Origin: an uncultured Clostridia bacterium
GTDB taxonomy: Bacteria > Bacillota > Clostridia > Oscillospirales > Acutalibacteraceae
Reading direction: 5' to 3'
Assembly (NCBI GenBank): GCA_937884975.1
Contig: CAKZZS010000087.1
Span: 1 to 64,000 of the forward strand
Length of the DNA: 64,000 bases
Shown: one piece after another, positions 59,197 through 64,000 of the stretch
Position numbering within the stretch: the first letter of the stretch is position 1
Layout of the letters: each line of letters begins with the position of its first letter
The notes under the pieces: model-generated
What the model was told of the DNA's origin: nothing
Seen by the model: only the letters and a program-made list of their open reading frames with translations
Database searches by the model: none
Translations under genes and position numbers: made by a program

Positions 59197-59342
59197 ACTT
59201 TTAGAGTAAATTTTCAAAAAACAGAATGATAATTTTTTAACTTAATTCTTACTGACGGAGTATGAACTTTGTTAATAATTTAATAATTCTTGATAGCTCG
59301 GTATTCGTATGATAAAATCAAAATAAAGGCGGTGAAACAAAG

Positions 59343-59750
59343 GTGAGCAGTATAGTTAATGAATTTCTGTCTGAAGAGGAAAAGAATGAATTCAAGAGTA
59401 AAAAAATACCGAATCCTGCTTTCGGGCTTGACTGTTTGTCACCGATAATATGGACTATTGATAAAGATAATCATAACTTCATGTTTGAGTGTTATCAGGA
59501 TAGAGAATCTCCACATGATTTAACTTTTTATATGGAATGGAATGGGATTTCAAATAGATTTAAGCTTCGTAAAAAATGGCTTGATTCTAACACCAGACTA
59601 TGGTCGCTTGTTAAATCGGAAATAAACCCCGGTTGTAAGGAGAATGAAAAAGCTGTAATTGCTTCGTTTAAAGAGCTCTTACTTGTTTATGGTTTCAAAG
59701 GAATCCCTAATGATAAAAGTAATGAAATTAACATAGTGTTTGATTTTTAG
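59343..59750 (+). CDS. Hypothetical protein, most divergent member of a four-gene tandem family
   Basis: 135 residues, start GTG 59343 with AAAGGCGG upstream. Shares the family core WTIDKDNHNFMF (others WTIDRDN/WAIDRDN) and a similar layout of an acidic/basic N-terminus followed by a strand-rich body. No signal peptide or membrane helix. Function unknown; tandem sets of small diverging cytoplasmic paralogues are typical of immunity proteins, but no toxin gene is visible. SD-start segment GGCGGTGAAA is shared with the next gene. Confidence 0.62.
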   Translation: MSSIVNEFLSEEEKNEFKSKKIPNPAFGLDCLSPIIWTIDKDNHNFMFECYQDRESPHDLTFYMEWNGISNRFKLRKKWLDSNTRLWSLVKSEINPGCKENEKAVIASFKELLLVYGFKGIPNDKSNEINIVFDF

Positions 59751-59769
59751 AATTCAGGGCGGTGAAATT

Positions 59770-60231
59770 ATGTCTTACAAAAAAGAAACAATGTCTGAAA
59801 AGGATAAGGAGTATCTTGGAAAATTTGGCTTCCACAATTACATAACGAGGGAATTATTGTCTTGTAATATATGCACAATTGATAGAGATAATAAATGCTA
59901 TTTGCTTTGTGCCGGTGGAGATGGAACATATGGGGCTGATATGGCTATGTATTACTATTTCATAATAAATAACGTGCCTTTGCTTTTAGAAACATTTAAG
60001 AAAGGTAAGGGTAATTATTTTATCGGTATTTCGTGTACTTGGAAAATAACGCGTATCATAGTTCCAAAAAGATTGAAGGCTATTAGTGAAATTTCTAATG
60101 AAGAAATAATTGAAAAGATTAAAAAAGCTTTAACGGCTTCTTGTATGCCTATCGACGGAAGTTGCAGTGTAGATGCATCTTTTGAATATATTCCACCAAT
60201 CTTATTTTCTGATGGAGAGGTGGTCAGATAA
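59770..60231 (+). CDS. Tandem paralogue A of an unknown cytoplasmic family
   Basis: 153 residues, ATG 59770 with GGCGGTGAAA. Sequence plan: SYKKETMSEKDKEYLGKFGF, TIDRDNKCYLL, GIS-TWKITRIIVPKRLKAI, SNEEI-EKIK-AL-A, SFEYIPPILFSDGEVVR. The last 90 bp are identical to the end of the next gene. No known domain. Its stop overlaps the next ATG (TAATG). Function unknown. Confidence 0.66.
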   Translation: MSYKKETMSEKDKEYLGKFGFHNYITRELLSCNICTIDRDNKCYLLCAGGDGTYGADMAMYYYFIINNVPLLLETFKKGKGNYFIGISCTWKITRIIVPKRLKAISEISNEEIIEKIKKALTASCMPIDGSCSVDASFEYIPPILFSDGEVVR

Positions 60232-60692
60232 TGTCTTACAAACACGAATTGATGTCCGATGAGGACAAGGCGTATCTTGCATCTTTTAACTTTAATAATT
60301 ATGTAACTCGAAAGCCACTGGCAGGATATGAATGGACAATTGATAGGGATAACGAGAGTTTTTTGATTTATGCAGGCGGAGAAGGATTTTACAGTTCCGA
60401 AATACCTATGTTTTTTTATTTCGTAATTAACAATACCGCCTTGCTTATAGAAACATTTTCTAAAGGGTCTGGCAATGTTTTTATTGGCATTTCCCGCACT
60501 TGGAAAATTGCGCGCATCATAGTTCCGAAAAGATTGAAGGCTATTAGTGAAATTTCTAATGAAGAAATAGTTGAAAAGATTAAAGAAGCTTTAACGGCTT
60601 ATTCTAGACCTATAGATGTCAATTGCAGTGTTGATGTATCTTTTGAATATATTCCACCAATCTTATTTTCTGATGGAGAGGTGGTCAGATAA
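60231..60692 (+). CDS. Tandem paralogue B (mosaic of A and C)
   Basis: 153 residues. The first about 17 residues (MSYKHELMSDEDKAYLA) are identical to the third copy and differ from the first (SYKKETMSEKDKEYLG), whereas the last 60 (from IIVPKRLKAISEISNEE to SFEYIPPILFSDGEVVR) match the first copy. It is thus a hybrid made by unequal recombination between its neighbours. One-base TAATG overlaps at both ends. Confidence 0.68.
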   Translation: MSYKHELMSDEDKAYLASFNFNNYVTRKPLAGYEWTIDRDNESFLIYAGGEGFYSSEIPMFFYFVINNTALLIETFSKGSGNVFIGISRTWKIARIIVPKRLKAISEISNEEIVEKIKEALTAYSRPIDVNCSVDVSFEYIPPILFSDGEVVR

Positions 60693-61231
60693 TGTCTTAC
60701 AAACACGAATTGATGTCCGATGAGGACAAGGCGTATCTTGCGACTTTTAATTTTACTAATCTTATAACCAAAAAACCGCTGAAAGGATATTCCTGGGCAA
60801 TAGACAGGGACAACAACAGCTTTTTAATAGATGGCGGCGGAGTAGGCGGATTTGATACTTTACTTGATGATCAAGTACCAAAATATTACTATTTTGTAAT
60901 AGATAACAGAGTATTTCTTTTATCAACTTTTTTTACAGGGAAAGGTAATTATTTTGTCGGTCTTTCATACACATATAAAGTCTCTGTGGCGAGAGATGTA
61001 ATAAGAAATTCATGCGTATTAAACATAAAAAACAGGGACGAATTCATAGAAAAGATTAAAGAAGCCATAATTGCCTCATGCACACCTATCGGAGTTGACT
61101 GCAGCGTGGAAGTAACCTTTGATTATGTAGCGGTAAATACCGAGGCGCAGGATGCAAAATGGGCAGAAATAGAAGAGGTCTTGCGCTTATATGCTTATTT
61201 ACAAAATAGAGATAAACACAATGATCAATAA
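60692..61231 (+). CDS. Tandem paralogue C with extended C-terminus
   Basis: 179 residues: N-terminus identical to paralogue B, core WAIDRDNNSFLIDGGG, then a diverged middle (RDVIRNSCVLNIKNRDEFIEKI) and a longer helical C-terminal tail (QDAKWAEIEEVLRLYAYLQNRD). No known domain. The longer tail and lower similarity suggest an older copy. It ends at 61231, one base before the tRNA promoter -35. Confidence 0.68.
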   Translation: MSYKHELMSDEDKAYLATFNFTNLITKKPLKGYSWAIDRDNNSFLIDGGGVGGFDTLLDDQVPKYYYFVIDNRVFLLSTFFTGKGNYFVGLSYTYKVSVARDVIRNSCVLNIKNRDEFIEKIKEAIIASCTPIGVDCSVEVTFDYVAVNTEAQDAKWAEIEEVLRLYAYLQNRDKHNDQ

Positions 61232-61261
61232 TTGACAAAACCGCTGCGCCTGTTGTATAAT
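61232..61261 (+). promoter_or_regulatory. Strong promoter of the split tRNA-Pro gene, inside an inverted repeat
   Basis: TTGACA (61232-61237), 18-bp spacer, TATAAT (61256-61261). A perfect 10-bp inverted repeat ACAAAACCGC (61235-61244)/GCGGTTTTGT (61268-61277) surrounds the core promoter. Confidence 0.8.
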
Positions 61262-61293
61262 AGCACGGCGGTTTTGTAGGACCGCTGATATTT

Positions 61294-61333
61294 CCGGGTG
61301 TAGCCCAGCTGGTAGGGCGCCTGCTTTGGGAGC
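61294..61333 (+). pseudogene. 5' half of a split tRNA-Pro(UGG) gene
   Basis: CCGGGTG (acceptor), TA, GCCC-N8-GGGC (perfect D stem and loop), G, CCTGC, then the anticodon loop TTTGGGA and GC. At this point the tRNA sequence stops and unrelated DNA begins. The missing 3' half lies at 62443-62484. Joining them gives a 73-nt canonical tRNA-Pro with all four stems paired. Confidence 0.85.
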
Positions 61334-61483
61334 CCGTAGCCAGTCGCTCTTTTCAGGTTTTTCAAAACTCCCGAAACCCTTGATACTATGCGATTTATGG
61401 TGTTTTTCAAAATCTCTGAAACAACAAAAAATCGTCAAACGACCACAATTAGTCCACATTTGACGACCACAATTGAACAATTT

Positions 61484-61559
61484 CGGGGCGTGGCGCAGTT
61501 GGTAGCGCGCGAAGTTTGGGACTTCGATGCCGCTGGTTCGAATCCAGTCGCTCCGACCA
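61484..61559 (+). tRNA. tRNA-Pro(UGG), intact, within the insertion
   Basis: 76 nt including encoded CCA. Acceptor CGGGGCG/CGCTCCG (one G-U), D arm GCGC-N8-GCGC, anticodon stem CGAAG/CTTCG with loop TTTGGGA, T arm GCTGG-TTCGAAT-CCAGT, discriminator A. Differs strongly from the split tRNA-Pro in every stem, and unlike it encodes CCA. It lies 150 bp downstream of the broken 5' half, so the original tRNA promoter can transcribe it. Confidence 0.97.
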
Positions 61560-61561
61560 GC

Positions 61562-61616
61562 AAAACATCTTTTACAACTAGATCTTTGTTGATTTAGATT
61601 GCAAAGGATGTTTTTG
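61562..61616 (+). terminator. Probable terminator of the tRNA transcript
   Basis: AAAACATC-TTTT and AAAG-GATGTTTTT pair around a 30-nt loop and end in TTTTTGTTTTG. Confidence 0.5.
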
Positions 61617-61716
61617 TTTTGAGCTTGTTAGATACAATATCCTTAAAAGACTACTATTGTTGAATTGAAAAAAGAATGTGTTGCTTCAAAAGAATAGATG
61701 CTTTGGTGTTTTACGT

Positions 61717-62187
61717 ATGATGGAATTACCTAATAGCATTAGTTTTCTTCCGGATTATATCGACTCTATTGCTAGTTTTATAAATCGTTTTCATAAGATT
61801 CCCAACATCACGGAACTTGATGTTTTTTCTAAATCCAATACACAACAAATTAATGAATTGACTTTCAACAATTCACTTTGCTCTGACGCTATTGATTTAA
61901 TTTGCAAAAGCATAACAGACGATTATCCAATGAGCCATAGTGGATATTCAGAAAAATTAACTTTGGCACTTGCGGCTTCCGTATGTTGTGATGATAGTGC
62001 ACACATAGCTAAACTATTTGATGTTTTATATAAAGAAAGATCAAAAGTACTATCTAGTTTGAACCTTTTTTTTGAAAAACAAAGTGTATCCCTGCTTGAA
62101 AAAATAATCAATTCTTGTCCTTCTGCCACACGGGCAGCTAAAGATGCTGTTAATGATTATATTGCAAAGATAAATTCAAAACCGTAA
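61717..62187 (+). CDS. Hypothetical helical protein within the insertion
   Basis: About 157 residues from ATG 61717 (a GTG at 61678 would give 169; neither has a clear SD). Predicted mostly helical and soluble: LPDYIDSIASFINRFHKIPNI, SEKLTLALAASVCCDDSA (two adjacent Cys), then SSLNLFFEKQSVSLLEKI and a C-terminal amphipathic helix. AT-rich relative to the chromosome, as expected for mobile DNA. Not an integrase, excisionase or homing endonuclease by any motif I can see. Confidence 0.55.
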   Translation: MMELPNSISFLPDYIDSIASFINRFHKIPNITELDVFSKSNTQQINELTFNNSLCSDAIDLICKSITDDYPMSHSGYSEKLTLALAASVCCDDSAHIAKLFDVLYKERSKVLSSLNLFFEKQSVSLLEKIINSCPSATRAAKDAVNDYIAKINSKP

Positions 62188-62278
62188 AAAAGACAACCGC
62201 AACACTGTTTATTAATATGTTTGTGTGCAACGAGGAGTACGGGAATGATGCAATTACTATTACAACGCAGATACACAA

Positions 62279-62402
62279 CGACCACTTTTAGTCCACATCT
62301 GGGACAAAAAAAGTGTTTTAGTCCACTTAACAAAAAAAATAATTTGTGCTATATGTACTATTTAGCACTACTTATCACGGAGAATTAGACTATTTAGCAC
62401 TA
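62279..62402. repeat. Repeat-rich segment near the right end of the insertion
   Basis: Contains CGACCACTTTTAGTCCACAT (62279-62298) and a further AGTCCACTT (62320), matching CGACCAC-N4-AGTCCACAT at 61440-61459; a direct repeat ACTATTTAGCACTA at 62357-62370 and 62389-62402 (32-bp period); and an inverted repeat GTGCTA/TAGCAC (62346-62368). Such a set of direct and inverted repeats near an element end is typical of recombinase-arm or replication/excision protein sites. The 62188-62580 gap has no protein gene. Confidence 0.55.
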
Positions 62403-62442
62403 AAAAAACTGCGTGTTATTATTTATAACGATAATCAAGCGA

Positions 62443-62484
62443 TTTGGGAGCAGGAGGCCGCGCGTTCGAGTCGCGCCACTCGGA
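62443..62484 (+). pseudogene. 3' half of the split tRNA-Pro(UGG) gene
   Basis: TTTGGGA (anticodon loop), GCAGG pairing with CCTGC of the 5' half, variable AGGCC, T arm GCGCG-TTCGAGT-CGCGC, acceptor CACTCGG (pairs with CCGGGTG, one G-U) and discriminator A; no encoded CCA. It has no promoter of its own, so it is not expressed as a tRNA. Confidence 0.85.
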
Positions 62485-62539
62485 TTAAAAAACCGCTTGA
62501 AACAAATGAGTCGGTGCGATAACGAAGTTTTAAGGAATG

Positions 62540-62570
62540 GCGGTACAGTTTAGCGACTGTACCGCTTTTC
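62540..62570. terminator. Bidirectional terminator next to the serine recombinase gene
   Basis: GCGGTACAGT-TTAGCG-ACTGTACCGC, then TTTTCCTTTATTT; 11 bp past the recombinase stop. Confidence 0.85.
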
Positions 62571-62580
62571 CTTTATTTAA

Positions 62581-64000
62581 TTATGCCGTTTCTTTGTTCT
62601 TTCGCCATTGACCTCTGCCGTCCATTGCAACTAAATCCTCATCATCGGCAATATTGGTGATTCCAATGGCTTTGTAGTAGATATCTACTTTTTGTGTTCT
62701 GTGTCCACTGCTCTTGTCGGGAGCGTGGACAACTATTTTGTCAATCAAATCATTTACCATTTCAGCGGTCAGCTTTTCGGGGTCGGTGTACTTGCGAACA
62801 TTTTTAAGAAATAGTTTTAAGTCATACTGTTCCTGCTCCCCTGCATCAATCAATTGCTGCAACCGTTCAATTTCAGCCCTGATATTCTTCTGTTCTGCTT
62901 CATAATCAGCCGAAAGCATATCAAAACGCTCATTGCTTATCCTGCCTGATACCATATCCTCATATAGCCTTTTGAAAAGCTCGTCAAGGTTATCGCACCT
63001 TGCTTGCAGATTGACAATATCTTTCTTTGCCTTCCTTACGGCTGCAAAATGTTCTTCATTTGCTTTTTCAATTTCCTTATCCACAAATGCTTCTTCAAAC
63101 ATCTGCACATAGGATAGAACATTTTGTAAGTGCTTAAACACAAGATTCGTTAGCGTAATATTACGGATATAGTGTGCAGAGCAACTGCCTGTATTGCTAC
63201 GGTAATTAGCGCAAGTGAAGAAATCCTGTTTCGGCTTAAAGTAATTTGTTGTGCAGTAGTGTAGTTTTGCTCCACAATCCGCACAAAACACCTTACCTGA
63301 AAGAACACTAAGTTTTCCCGTTGCAGTGGGTCTGCGTTTACCCTTACGTATTTCTTGTACAGCGTCAAAAGTCGGTTTGTCAATTATTGCAGGCTGTGTA
63401 TCCTCAAATATCAGTCTGTTTTCTTTTGGATTGCTTGTCCGTTTTTTTGACCGATAATTCTTTGAAACTGTTTTGTAGTTTTCCGTGCAGCCAGTGTAAT
63501 CAACTTTTTCAAGAATACGAGCAACTGTATTTGTTACCCAATTGTATGGGCTTAACGGAAGTGGTTTGTTATCTCTGCTTGCAAAATATGCTGTCGGAGT
63601 GAATATTTTTTCTCTTTGTAGCCTCTTTGCAATCTGAGTAGGACCAAGCCCTTCAATACAGAGTTGAAAAATATATCTCACAACCTCGGCAGCACCTTCA
63701 TCAATTATCCATTGGTTTTTGTCTGTTTCAGATTTCATATATCCATAAGGACACTGTGACGTCAGGTGTTCCCCTCGCTCCGCTTTCATCTTCATAGTGG
63801 ATTTGATTTTCTTCGCCGTGTCCCGTGCATAAAGCTCGTTGCAAAAGTTACGGATAGGCGTCATATCAAACTCAGTCTGAACGGATGAATCAACGTTATC
63901 GTTAATTGCTATGAACCTTACATCATTATCAGGAAACACAATGTCGGTGTAGATACCGACTTGTAGATAATTCCTGCCGAGTCGGCTCATATCTTTTACG
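62581..64000 (-). CDS. Large serine recombinase, N-terminus cut by window edge
   Basis: At least 473 residues. The frame is open to base 64000 and the visible start VKDMSRLGR is the region after the catalytic Ser of the resolvase domain, so the first ~65-70 residues lie outside the window. Following are TEFDMTPIRNFCNELYARDTAKKIKS, the recombinase domain (YGYMKSETDKNQW...LGPTQIAKRLQREKI), a zinc-ribbon (CADCGAKLHYCTT...CANYRSNTGSCSAHYI) and a coiled coil (about 330-410). TnpX/Tn5397-like and ICE integrases have this layout. It probably belongs to an element extending to the right, its end next to the split-tRNA locus. Confidence 0.93.
   Translation of the reverse strand, partial: VKDMSRLGRNYLQVGIYTDIVFPDNDVRFIAINDNVDSSVQTEFDMTPIRNFCNELYARDTAKKIKSTMKMKAERGEHLTSQCPYGYMKSETDKNQWIIDEGAAEVVRYIFQLCIEGLGPTQIAKRLQREKIFTPTAYFASRDNKPLPLSPYNWVTNTVARILEKVDYTGCTENYKTVSKNYRSKKRTSNPKENRLIFEDTQPAIIDKPTFDAVQEIRKGKRRPTATGKLSVLSGKVFCADCGAKLHYCTTNYFKPKQDFFTCANYRSNTGSCSAHYIRNITLTNLVFKHLQNVLSYVQMFEEAFVDKEIEKANEEHFAAVRKAKKDIVNLQARCDNLDELFKRLYEDMVSGRISNERFDMLSADYEAEQKNIRAEIERLQQLIDAGEQEQYDLKLFLKNVRKYTDPEKLTAEMVNDLIDKIVVHAPDKSSGHRTQKVDIYYKAIGITNIADDEDLVAMDGRGQWRKNKETA

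Larger units (their letters stand above)
61334..62451. mobile_element. Insertion of about 1.1 kb inside a tRNA-Pro anticodon loop, flanked by a 9-bp direct repeat
   Basis: The repeat TTTGGGAGC occurs at 61325-61333 (end of the 5' tRNA half) and 62443-62451 (start of the 3' half); one repeat unit plus cargo is 1118 bp. The cargo includes an intact tRNA-Pro(UGG), a 169-aa ORF, the motif CGACCAC-N4-AGTCCACAT near both ends (61440 and 62279; a second CGACCACAATT at 61464) and a 32-bp-spaced repeat at 62357/62389. No integrase is inside it. It looks like a satellite-like or deleted integrative element. Confidence 0.7.

Noticed and set aside
59343..61231. Known toxin-antitoxin or polymorphic toxin locus
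   Set aside because: No toxin, secretion signal or partner gene is visible; calling the array immunity genes would go beyond the evidence.
61334..62442. Group I or other self-splicing intron in the tRNA anticodon loop
   Set aside because: Such introns do sit in anticodon loops, but this insertion contains a complete tRNA and a non-homing ORF, and duplicates 9 bp; no conserved intron core was seen. Integration fits better. A covariance search for group I introns would settle it.

Overview
The window looks like the chromosome of an anaerobic, low-to-moderate GC gut Clostridia (Oscillospirales/Ruminococcaceae-like is my inference). The grounds are an Hnd-type electron-bifurcating [FeFe] hydrogenase, pyruvate phosphate dikinase, strong Gram-positive ribosome sites with frequent TTG starts, U-tailed terminators, type 3 ProRS and DnaD/DnaC-like replication proteins.

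Layout. 1-6042: the end of the hnd hydrogenase operon, a Crp/Fnr-type regulator, and a three-gene NMT1/SsuA-type ABC importer. 6111-9394: a flavodoxin, a hemolysin III-like membrane protein, a small lipoprotein and a sugar:cation symporter-like MFS protein. 9523-16026: a divergent zinc-ribbon membrane protein/XRE pair, then housekeeping genes (nth, DnaD-like, DnaC-like, ppdK). 16139-26814: an accessory stretch of small stress and regulatory units: an HxlR-controlled flavin/nitroreductase operon, GNAT, a membrane-anchored XRE protein, a probable guanidine riboswitch with the Gdx exporter, EcsC, a standalone TipAS domain, hydrolases, an ECF sigma/anti-sigma pair, decayed genes and a ferritin-like protein. 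27002-29728: cell-surface genes (transglutaminase-like, DUF4358, DHHW). 29778-35244: three SDR/epimerase genes around a PaaK-like ligase and an ACT protein. 35372-43819: an anchored hypothetical protein, then a housekeeping run (glmU, pth, mfd, glycerate kinase, HAD phosphatase). 44730-49340: an operon with a MurT-like ligase, a GatD-like protein, an EctB-like diaminobutyrate aminotransferase and two membrane proteins. 49395-58013: minus-strand GH28, proS, acpP, phosphohexomutase, a methionine gamma-lyase-like protein, GNAT, galK and a VTT-domain membrane protein. 58176-59138: a hydroxyacid dehydrogenase. 59343-64000: a mobile/accessory end with four tandem paralogues, a tRNA-Pro gene split by an insertion of about 1.1 kb, and a large serine recombinase cut by the window edge.

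Two observations stand out. First, the MurT/GatD-like pair has lost all three residues of the known MurT-GatD glutaminase triad (Asp to Asn in the ligase; Cys to Ile and His to Leu in the amidotransferase), yet it is intact and in one operon with a diaminobutyrate-forming aminotransferase. A ligase that adds a diamino acid rather than ammonia to a peptidoglycan-like glutamate carboxyl is a testable reading. Second, a canonical tRNA-Pro(UGG) gene is interrupted exactly at its anticodon loop by an insertion flanked by a 9-bp direct repeat. The insertion carries a different, intact tRNA-Pro(UGG) just downstream of the original strong promoter, so the lost tRNA is apparently replaced by one the element brought.

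No CRISPR array, rRNA or replication origin was seen.
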